Source: Micrococcales bacterium (GTDB lineage: Bacteria > Actinomycetota > Actinomycetes > Actinomycetales > Dermatophilaceae). Taken from it: a DNA stretch of 40,185 bases. The notes beneath the pieces are model-generated. The model worked only from the letters and a program-made list of their open reading frames with translations. It was not told the origin of the DNA and ran no database searches. A program made the translations under genes and the position numbers. The stretch covers positions 1-40,185 of the forward strand of contig JAJTBD010000029.1 of assembly GCA_021287075.1 (NCBI GenBank), written 5' to 3'. This document shows, in pieces, positions 34,804-40,185 of the stretch (within the stretch, counting starts at the first letter, position 1; every line of letters begins with the position of its first letter).

Positions 34804-35277
34804 TTAGCGGGGCATCGGGTGTTGGCCCTTGATGACGAAATAGGAGCCGCGGATCGTGCCGGCCAGTTTGGACTTCTGGCGGGCGAACTTGAAGGCACCC
34901 AGCTCGTCGGGGACCTCCATGCCGTCGGACAACTTGAAGCCGACTGCCCGCTTGCCTGAGTCAGCGCGGGTGTAGAGGACGTTGACCGAGAGCCTCGACT
35001 CATAGAAGACGTGCACCCAGTCGATGCCGTCGACATCGGCCACACTCACCTCCAGCGGCGGCGAGGCGATCTCAATCCCGCGCTCCTCGTTGAGGATTCC
35101 TGACACCCAGTCCACCGTCTCCTGAGCCTCTCCGGCGGGCACGGTGGTGAAGACGTGGTCGTATTTGTTGGCGAAGTAGCGCGCCTCATTGGCCCGCAGC
35201 CCGGCGAGCGCGTCCGCGACCGGCGAGGACTCCAGCCCAGCGGTCGAGACGTCCGTGAAGTCGATGACGTGGCCCAT
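34804..35277 (-). CDS. Unknown protein co-transcribed with the RCC1-like gene
   Basis: This 157-residue soluble protein begins GHVIDFTDVSTAGLESSPVA and has a mixed alpha/beta composition with a Lys-rich C-terminus (FKFARQKSKLAGTIRGSYF). I do not recognise the family. ATG 35277 is 6 nt after TATCTT on the minus strand, suggesting a leaderless mRNA. Its product and the seven-bladed propeller protein may work together. Confidence 0.7.
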   Translation of the reverse strand: MGHVIDFTDVSTAGLESSPVADALAGLRANEARYFANKYDHVFTTVPAGEAQETVDWVSGILNEERGIEIASPPLEVSVADVDGIDWVHVFYESRLSVNVLYTRADSGKRAVGFKLSDGMEVPDELGAFKFARQKSKLAGTIRGSYFVIKGQHPMPR

Positions 35278-35374
35278 GGGTGAAAGATAGACCTCCTGGG
35301 CCTCGAGGAGCTGCGGCTGGCGCCATAGGCGAGCTGACGGACGGGCGTCTGTGCCCGGCGCTACGGTCGCAGAC

Positions 35375-35836
35375 ATGCGGATTGGGATTCTGGCCCCTGA
35401 GGACATCGGCCGCTTCGCGGAGCAGGCACAGCAGCGATATGCCGCCCAGATGACCGCGCACGGCGGCTTGCCACCCGAGGAGGCCGTGGCCCGCGCGGAG
35501 AGGCAGACACGCGCCCTCTTCCCGGACGGCGGCCTCACGCCCGGCCATGCGGTGCTGGCGGGCCGGGACGACGAGGGCCACGAGGTCGGCCAGGTCTGGA
35601 TCGGGCCGCACACGGGGGCGCCGGGCACGGCATTCATCTATGACGTGTTTGTCCTCCCCGCCTACCAAGGCAAGGGCTTTGGGCGCGCACTCGTCAAGGC
35701 CGCCGAGGCCTGGGCGCGGGAGCGGGACCTGTCGGCGATCACGCTCAGCGTCTTCAGCGGCAACCAGCAGGCACGCTCGCTCTATCGAGGTCTGGACTAT
35801 CAGGAGACGAGTGTCGTCATGCGGCGCGAGCTCTGA
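35375..35836 (+). CDS. GNAT-family N-acetyltransferase
   Basis: This 153-residue GNAT has motif A FIYDVFVLPAYQGKGFGRAL (QGKGFG, acetyl-CoA binding) and motif B ITLSVFSGNQQARSLYRGLD, closing YQETSVVMRREL. The first 60 residues hold the acceptor-site helices (FAEQAQQRYAAQMTAHGGLP). ATG 35375 follows TACGGT (35362-35367) by 7 nt, implying leaderless transcription. A G+C hairpin 56 nt after the stop (35893-35911) probably ends the mRNA. The substrate is unknown. Confidence 0.92.
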   Translation: MRIGILAPEDIGRFAEQAQQRYAAQMTAHGGLPPEEAVARAERQTRALFPDGGLTPGHAVLAGRDDEGHEVGQVWIGPHTGAPGTAFIYDVFVLPAYQGKGFGRALVKAAEAWARERDLSAITLSVFSGNQQARSLYRGLDYQETSVVMRREL

Positions 35837-35892
35837 GAGTCACCCGCGCCCTGCTGTCGTGAGCCCAACGGCCGTGACGACCAATAGACGTC

Positions 35893-35911
35893 AGGCCCCA
35901 CCACGGGGCCT
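35893..35911 (+). terminator. Hairpin terminator after the GNAT gene
   Basis: AGGCCCC pairs with GGGGCCT across a 5-nt loop (ACCAC), followed by TTC. The 198-bp gap to the next gene has no other feature I can support. Confidence 0.7.
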
Positions 35912-36034
35912 TCATGGCGCAGACGAAGGAGAGCGGCGAGTTGAGCTCATCCCAGACGCGAGCATCGACGGGCTGGCCCTCGAGGTCAGGCCGGTGATGT
36001 TCTCCGCCGGCCAATGAATTGGGAGAGTGGCGTC

Positions 36035-36685
36035 ATGCCCGAGGCCGACGAGACGCTGACCAGAGCTGCCTATGACACCGTGGCGGACGTCTACGCCGAC
36101 CGGTTCACGGCGACGGAGCCAGAGCAGGCGGTCGAGCTCGCGATGATCGACCACTTCTGCGCTCTGCTCGGGGAGCCCCGACGTGTGCTCGACGCTGGGT
36201 GCGGGGCCGGGCGGATGCTGCCGTATCTCGCGGCCAGGGGCTGCCGTCCGGAGGGCATCGACCTCTCGTCACAGATGGTGCGCCGCGCCGCCACCGACCA
36301 TCCCGAGTTCCCTTGCGCGGTCGGCAGTCTCACCGCTATCGGTTTCCCGGACGACACCTTCGACGGGGTCTTCTCCTGGTACTCCACGATCCACAACCCG
36401 GACGACGATCTCGACCGGATCCTCGCCGAGATGGTCCGGGTCCTGCGGCCCGGCGGGCATCTGCTGGTGGCCTTCCAGGTCGGCGAGGGTGTGCGCCGCG
36501 TGGGCCAGGGCTTCGCCGCCGCCGGCTATGACGTCGTCATGCACCGCTATCACCGGAGCACGGACGACATCGCCACGCGGCTGCGCTCCCACGGGCTCGA
36601 GATCGTCGCCCGGTTGGAGCGCGCCCCCGTCGACCCCGAGCCGGATCCGCAGGCGGTGGTCATCGGGCGGCGTGTCTCGGGCTGA
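36035..36685 (+). CDS. SAM-dependent class I methyltransferase
   Basis: This 216-residue methyltransferase has motif I RVLDAGCGAGRMLPYLAARG, the acidic post-I residue in PEGIDLSSQMV, FDGVFSWYSTIH as motif IV, and VLRPGGHLLVAFQVGEG as motif post-II. The substrate cannot be read. ATG 36035 is favoured by GGGAG 9 nt upstream; ATG 36014 would add seven residues. It ends directly against an ECF sigma-factor fragment, so its natural downstream neighbour has been lost. Confidence 0.88.
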   Translation: MPEADETLTRAAYDTVADVYADRFTATEPEQAVELAMIDHFCALLGEPRRVLDAGCGAGRMLPYLAARGCRPEGIDLSSQMVRRAATDHPEFPCAVGSLTAIGFPDDTFDGVFSWYSTIHNPDDDLDRILAEMVRVLRPGGHLLVAFQVGEGVRRVGQGFAAAGYDVVMHRYHRSTDDIATRLRSHGLEIVARLERAPVDPEPDPQAVVIGRRVSG

Positions 36686-36687
36686 GG

Positions 36688-36945
36688 TGGAGGGCCGGTG
36701 CCGAGGAGGCCGTCCTGCAGGCCTGGCTGCGGCTGGCCCTTCAGGACGCGGACGGCATCGACCACCTCGGCGGATGGCTGACGACGGTCGTGGGGCGGGT
36801 GTGCATCGACACCCTGCGCGCCCGCACTCGGCGCGACGCGACGGCATACGAGACAACGGCGCACGAGCTCGCCGTCGTCGAGAACGCACCCACGCCCGAG
36901 GACGAGGCCGCGGACCGTGGCGGGGAGCAAGGGCGTCCGACAACC
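36688..36945 (+). pseudogene. ECF sigma factor (SigJ-like) remnant
   Basis: In frame, this encodes AEEAVLQAWLRLALQDADGI, GGWLTTVVGRVCIDTLRART and RRDATAYETTAHELAVVE, a sigma-70 region 2 of the SigJ-like ECF class (compare the usual EAWLRL and GWLTTVVxRVCLDxLR). The N-terminal part and all of region 4 are missing, so it cannot be functional. The frame runs on without a stop into the MerR gene. It starts 3 bp after the methyltransferase stop, which suggests a deletion joined the two. Confidence 0.65.
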
Positions 36946-36948
36946 TCC

Positions 36949-36954
36949 TACGAT
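36949..36954 (+). promoter_or_regulatory. -10 element for the leaderless MerR mRNA
   Basis: TACGAT is followed by 6 nt and ATG 36961. This fixes the MerR start inside a longer open frame that begins in the sigma-factor remnant. Confidence 0.5.
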
Positions 36955-36960
36955 CGGCCC

Positions 36961-37323
36961 ATGACGTGGCACACACCGGCCTCGGCGGCGCAGGCGACGG
37001 GACTCAGCCTCGACGCCCTGCGCTACTACGAGCGCGAGGGGCTGATCGGGCCGGTCGACAGGGACGCCGGCGGCCGGCGCCGCTACAGCGACGACGACCT
37101 CGCCTGGATCGGTCTGATCACCTGCCTGCGCGACGCGGGGCTGGGCATCGCCGACCTGCGCCGCTTCACCACGCTGCTGCGCCAGAGCGCCGACCCGAGC
37201 GACCGTGTCACCTTCCTGCGCGAGCGCGAGGCCGAGCTGCGGGAGCGGCTGCGGCAGACGCAGGCCGCGCTCGACGTGCTCGGCGAGAAGATCGCCCACT
37301 TCTCCTCCGCCGAGGGTCAGTAG
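36961..37323 (+). CDS. MerR-family transcriptional regulator
   Basis: This 120-residue regulator has the winged helix-turn-helix ASAAQATGLSLDALRYYERE followed by GLIGPV and RRRYSDDDLAWIGLITCLRD, then a dimerisation coiled coil (VTFLREREAELRERLRQTQ). No Cys-rich metal-binding tail is present, so it is not a classical metal sensor; the NmlR/AdhR-like (aldehyde/redox) branch fits better. The stop overlaps the convergent aldo/keto reductase gene's end by 7 bp. The reductase promoter has the dyad and 19-bp spacer that MerR proteins recognise, so it is the probable target. Confidence 0.9.
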   Translation: MTWHTPASAAQATGLSLDALRYYEREGLIGPVDRDAGGRRRYSDDDLAWIGLITCLRDAGLGIADLRRFTTLLRQSADPSDRVTFLREREAELRERLRQTQAALDVLGEKIAHFSSAEGQ

Positions 37324-38291
37324 GCCGCGTCCAGCCGCGCCCTCTCCTCGCTGGTGAGGTCGAGGCTGACGCCGGCCCAGGCCTGCTCGATCTGCTCGAT
37401 CCGGCTGCCGCCGACGATGGGCGCCAGGGCCGGGTCGCCACCGGCCAGCCACGCGAGCACGATCTGGCCGCGGGTCATCCCGCGAGCGCGGGCGACCTCG
37501 TCGAGGGCGGCGAGTCGGCGGGTGTTGCCGGGGTGTTGGTATTCCGTCGCGAACGTCCGGTCGGCCCGGTCATAGGCCCCCAGCAGCAGCGAGGTGTAGG
37601 CCCAGCCGGTCAGGTCCGGCGTGCGCCGCAGCAGATCCAGCCCGTCGGGCGAGAGCATCCCGAGCTGGATCGGCTGTCCCTCCACGGGTGCACCGGGCGC
37701 GGGCTGGAGATAGGAGTAGCGCTGCTGGTATGCCGTCGGCACGGCAACGCCCGCCCGCTCCGCCTCGCTGCGGATCTGGGCCACCTGCCAGGACGGGTGG
37801 TTCGACAGGCCGTATGCCGCGGCGCTCCCTTCCGCTACAAGCCCGCCGAACGTCGCCACCAGCTCCGCGACCGGCACCGTCGGGTCCTCGACGTGCGCCC
37901 AGTAGAGGTCGACGCGCTCGAGACCAAGGCGCTCGAGGCTCTCGGCGAGCGCACGGCATATCGTCTCGTGTGCAAGGCCCTCGACATGGTCGGGGAAGCC
38001 CCCGACGCGGGTCGGCTGGGCCCCGACTTTGGTGCTGATCCGCACGGGGACACCGGGATTCGCGCGCAGCCAGCGGCCGATGACGGTCTCGCTCTGGCCG
38101 CCGAAGCCGGAGGGGTGCTCCCAGAAGGCGTAGTTGTCGGAGGTGTCGATCCACCGGCCGCCGAGCTCAACCCACCGGTCGAGCAGGCGGAAGCTGTCGG
38201 CCTCGCTGACCTTGGTGCCGAGGTACATCGCGCCGAGGGCGGCTCGCTCGGCCGTGGGCTTGGGTGCGGTGGTGGGGGCTGTGGTCGTCAT
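37317..38291 (-). CDS. Aldo/keto reductase (AKR family), likely MerR target
   Basis: This 324-residue TIM-barrel reductase differs from the AKR at 5892-6770. Its catalytic motifs are RWIDTSDNYAFW (Asp, Tyr), RISTKVGAQPT (Lys) and DLYWAHVED (His). The set GGQSETVIGRWL and AAYGLSNHPSWQVA fits the oxidoreductases of the YajO/AKR11-like branch. The Thr/Ala/Pro start MTTTAPTTAPKPTAERA is short and disordered. ATG 38291 lies 7 nt after CAGCCT of the MerR-type promoter, so the mRNA should be leaderless. The gene is expected to respond to the signal sensed by the adjacent MerR protein. Confidence 0.92.
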   Translation of the reverse strand: MTTTAPTTAPKPTAERAALGAMYLGTKVSEADSFRLLDRWVELGGRWIDTSDNYAFWEHPSGFGGQSETVIGRWLRANPGVPVRISTKVGAQPTRVGGFPDHVEGLAHETICRALAESLERLGLERVDLYWAHVEDPTVPVAELVATFGGLVAEGSAAAYGLSNHPSWQVAQIRSEAERAGVAVPTAYQQRYSYLQPAPGAPVEGQPIQLGMLSPDGLDLLRRTPDLTGWAYTSLLLGAYDRADRTFATEYQHPGNTRRLAALDEVARARGMTRGQIVLAWLAGGDPALAPIVGGSRIEQIEQAWAGVSLDLTSEERARLDAAY

Positions 38292-38298
38292 GCCCCTC

Positions 38299-38329
38299 AG
38301 GCTGCCTGCTGGAGCGCGCTCCAGGTCAA
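38299..38329 (-). promoter_or_regulatory. MerR-type promoter and operator of the aldo/keto reductase
   Basis: Read on the minus strand: -35 TTGACC (38324-38329), a 19-bp spacer and -10 CAGCCT (38299-38304), with the 14-bp palindrome TGGAGCGCGCTCCA (38310-38323) inside the spacer. MerR regulators bind such dyads within over-long spacers and untwist the DNA to activate. The ATG follows the -10 by 7 nt. Confidence 0.8.
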
Positions 38330-38580
38330 ACCGTCTGGTCGTGCCGCTGGGCGGAGTGGTCGCGGGAGGCCGCTGCGGGCCCCTCCGCGATCGGCCGGTC
38401 CTCGATGTGCCGGTCCTCGTGGCGTGGGCCGGGGAAGAACCGGTTGACGCGGACCTGGTATGCCGCGTACTCCGGGCGCTTGAGCCGGCTGAAGTGCTCG
38501 GCGGGCACGGCGCCGGTGTAATGGACCATCGTGCTGTACATCATGTTGATCACCCACAGCAGACCAACTGCGAGGATCGC
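38326..38580 (-). pseudogene. C-terminal fragment of a DUF1295-like membrane protein
   Basis: The minus-strand frame reads AILAVGLLWVINMMYSTMVH, then YTGAVPAEHFSRLKRPEYAA and YQVRVNRFFPGPR. This looks like the last helix and the R-x-PEY-x-x-Y-Q tail of a DUF1295/isoprenylcysteine-methyltransferase-like protein. The similarity stops at about 38580, where a plus-strand TetR fragment starts. The 5' three quarters of the gene is missing. A product from GTG at 38553 would be a 75-residue fragment. The family call is tentative. Confidence 0.45.
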
Positions 38581-39000
38581 TCGGCATCGCCCGGGCCACC
38601 ATCTATCGCTGGTTCGGCTCGCGCGAGAACCTCCTCGCGGAGGTTCTGATCACCGAGTTCGACGAGCTGTCCTCGCACATCATCAGGCACGCCCCCGGTC
38701 GCGGGGCCGACCGCCTGCACGCCATCGTCGACGGCTTCAACCGCCAGATCATGTCAAACGTCGCGATGCGCACCATGGTCAAGCAGGACCCCGGCGGCCT
38801 GTCCGTCGTCACCTCCGGGACCGGGCGGGTGCAGCCGTGGGTGGTGCACGTCCTCCAGGAACAGATCGAGCTCAGCATGGCTCGCGAGAACTACCGGCCG
38901 GCCACCGACCCGCACACGCTCGCCTATGCCCTGCTCCGACTGGCCGAGGCGTTCCTCTATGACGACGCCATGACCGGCACCGAGGACGACGGCTCGCGGT
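38580..39000 (+). pseudogene. TetR-family (QsdR-like) regulator remnant
   Basis: In frame, LGIARATIYRWFGSRENLLA (second half of the helix-turn-helix) is followed by EVLITEFDELSSHIIRHAPG, a ligand-binding domain, and HTLAYALLRLAEAFLYDDAM, typical of the QsdR-like C-terminal domain. The first helices and start codon are missing: a TGA lies in frame at 38547-38549 and the DUF1295-like fragment occupies the upstream side. After TGTEDD the sequence becomes unlike the family and runs on into the CRISPR array, so the 3' end is also altered. It is a non-functional relic unless re-expressed from ATG 38751. Confidence 0.7.
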
Positions 39001-39105
39001 TTGGCGACCCCGGCTGCTGCGTTGCTTGGCGCGGGCAGGAGGGGACGGGGCGCCTGAGACAGTCATGCGCCCACATCACCCTCCCTCAGCCACGTGACCC
39101 TCTTC

Positions 39106-39919
39106 GGCTCATCCCCGCTGGCGCGGGGCGGACGGCGCCGGCATCGGCGGCAACCTCACCGACGGCGGCTCATCCCCGCTCGCGCGGGGCGGACCAGGGC
39201 ATCCCCGGTTTGCAGGGGCGTGAGGGCGGCCCATCCCCGCTCGCGCGGGGCGGACCGGCGCACCGCTGCTGGCACGGTGTACGCGCAGGGCCCATCCCCG
39301 CTCGCGCGGGGCGGACCTTCCAGTTCAGCGGCGGTGGGGGCCTCCTGGTGGCTCATCCCCGCTCGCGCGGGGCGGACTCAGCCTGGGGTGAGTGACGGGA
39401 CTTGAACTAAGGCTCATCCCCGCTCGCGCGGGGCGGAATCCAGTTTGGTGCGACGCATCGACGCTTCTGCCGGCTCATCCCCGCTCGCGCGGGGCGGACT
39501 GGGCGACGTCGCTGCACGAGTTGGCGGATGAGGGCTCATCCCCGCTCGCGCGGGGCGGACTACTTCGCACGTGAGGCGACCGAGGGTCTGTTCTTGAGGC
39601 TCATCCCCGCTCGCGCGGGGCGGACGCGGAATCGAGCTGCTTCACCTGCTCGGTGTACGGCTCATCCCCGCTCGCGCGGGGCGGACCGCGTCGAACGCGC
39701 TGATGCCCATTGCGGACAGGGCTCATCCCCGCTCGCGCGGGGCGGACGCGTCACGGATCTGCAGGGGCCTGGTGACGGCCGGCTCATCCCCGCTCGCGCG
39801 GGGCGGACGATGGGGCCAGGGCGGGCTGGGGCTTAGGTGCCGGCTCATCCCCGCTCGCGCGGGGCGGACCACCTGGAGGTGCCCCGATGGCTGATCGCTC
39901 GGGGCTCATCCCCGCTCGC
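39106..39919 (-). CRISPR. Type I-E-like CRISPR array, 14 repeats (last truncated)
   Basis: Thirteen complete 28-bp repeats and one cut after 17 bp begin at 39106, 39167, 39228, 39289, 39350, 39411, 39472, 39533, 39598, 39659, 39720, 39781, 39842 and 39903. Plus-strand repeats start GGCTCATCCCCGC and end CGGGGCGGAC around the stem CCCCGC/GCGGGG. Spacers are 33 nt except spacer 8 (39561-39597, 37 nt). On the minus strand the repeat starts GTCCGCCCC and ends GGGGATGAGCC, the canonical I-E orientation, so the array is probably transcribed leftward with its leader to the right. Variants sit mostly at the left end (39106 has CTGG for CTCG; 39228 and 39289 have GGCCC for GGCTC; 39411 ends in A), as expected for the leader-distal end. 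No cas genes are in the window. Confidence 0.97.
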
Positions 39920-40185
39920 TGTCGACAACGCTCGAATTTGAGGCCGATCCGACGCTCGAAAACGAGGCCACCGGTTCGTACCTTCTAGTCTGCCGTGTCT
40001 TGGGTTCTGATGCTGGGCAGGGTGTCGATCCCGCGGTTGCGTAGCCGGTAGCTGGCGCCCTTCAGGGTCAGGACGTCGGCGTGGTGGACGACGCGGTCGA
40101 TCATCGCCGCGGCGACGGCCTGGTCGCCGAACATCCCCAGCAGCAGATCCGCGGTGTGCCGGGTCGGAATCATCTGACCGACCAT
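39920..40185. mobile_element. IS21-family insertion sequence, left end (partial)
   Basis: The CRISPR repeat breaks at 39919/39920 and the sequence continues TGTCGACAACGCTCG. Two 18-bp imperfect direct repeats, ACGCTCGAA-TTT-GAGGCC (39928-39945) and ACGCTCGAA-AAC-GAGGCC (39952-39969), lie just inside, like the multiple transposase-binding repeats at IS21 ends. An istB frame starts 65 bp in, pointing outward toward this end. The other end is beyond the window. Confidence 0.75.
39985..40185 (-). CDS. istB: IstB-like ATPase of IS21 family (C-terminal part)
   Basis: The 66 visible residues match the C-terminus of IstB, the AAA+ helper ATPase of IS21 transposition. The diagnostic segment is AAAMIDRVVHHADVLTLKGA, followed by SYRLRNRGID. 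The Walker motifs and most of the protein lie beyond position 40185; the Met at the window edge is probably internal. The stop TAG is at 39987-39985, before the element's left end. Confidence 0.88.
   Translation of the reverse strand: MVGQMIPTRHTADLLLGMFGDQAVAAAMIDRVVHHADVLTLKGASYRLRNRGIDTLPSIRTQDTAD

Noticed and set aside
35817..36034. Small frames on both strands between the GNAT and the methyltransferase
   Set aside because: The sequence includes the GNAT terminator hairpin, and the predicted peptides show no domain or start signal.
38299..38329. The dyad near 38316 as a terminator of the DUF1295-like fragment
   Set aside because: Its position inside a 19-bp spacer between good -35 and -10 elements, and the nearby MerR gene, make an operator far more likely.
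36183..38447. A 754-codon plus-strand frame crossing methyltransferase, MerR and aldo/keto reductase genes
   Set aside because: It is an out-of-frame shadow over three well-supported genes on both strands, typical of stop-poor high-G+C DNA.
38751..39894. Open frames with repeated HPRSRGAD, SSPLARGG and LIPARAG words
   Set aside because: They are translations of the CRISPR repeats in three frames and shift with each spacer; they are not genes.

Overview
The window is about 70% G+C and gene-dense. It looks like the chromosome of an actinobacterium, most likely a Micrococcales member of the Intrasporangiaceae/Dermatophilaceae type. The evidence is G/C-ending codons, many GTG starts, an actinobacterial-type LexA box, many apparently leaderless promoters and the protein families present. 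The genus assignment is inference only. No rRNA or tRNA genes were recognised.

Left part (1-17750): a partial SOS-box gene is followed by small housekeeping and accessory units. These are an EamA transporter; an NTF2-like gene divergent from an AraC regulator plus VOC protein; a PepSY-like secreted protein; the SelO pseudokinase; a second EamA transporter; an aldo/keto reductase divergent from an amidase; an ECF sigma factor with a membrane partner; a GNAT - flavin disulfide reductase - pirin operon; a B3/4 protein coupled to an SGNH hydrolase; an XRE/MmyB regulator with an SDR; a cyclophilin-like lipoprotein; and a tandem crcB pair. Many same-strand neighbours overlap by ATGA or GTGA, which implies translational coupling.

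Middle (17800-32700): a very large secreted repeat protein of about 1770 residues is interrupted by a one-base frameshift near its N-terminus. A two-component system (NarL-type regulator, DesK-type kinase) is divergent from a DUF4352-type membrane-anchored protein, with direct repeats in the shared promoter region. Next come a membrane protein, a small alarmone synthetase, a DinB-fold protein, a 634-bp non-coding stretch with several hairpins, a secreted HExxHxxGxxH metalloprotease, a winged-helix (YcaQ-like) protein, an SDR and an unknown membrane protein.

Right part (32850-40185): a thioredoxin, two methyltransferases, a seven-repeat RCC1-like protein with an unknown partner gene, a GNAT, and a MerR regulator with an aldo/keto reductase whose promoter has a textbook MerR layout (19-bp spacer containing a dyad). 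Gene debris follows: an ECF sigma remnant, and a DUF1295-like fragment and a TetR fragment joined where both 5' ends were lost. The window ends with a type I-E-like CRISPR array (13 full repeats plus one truncated). Its inferred leader-proximal end is cut by an IS21-family element whose istB gene runs off the window.

Global signals: the 9-mer GTATGCCGC/GCGGCATAC occurs about 34 times on both strands, far above chance. At least sixteen genes have a -10-like hexamer 6-7 nt before the start codon, which indicates widespread leaderless transcription.
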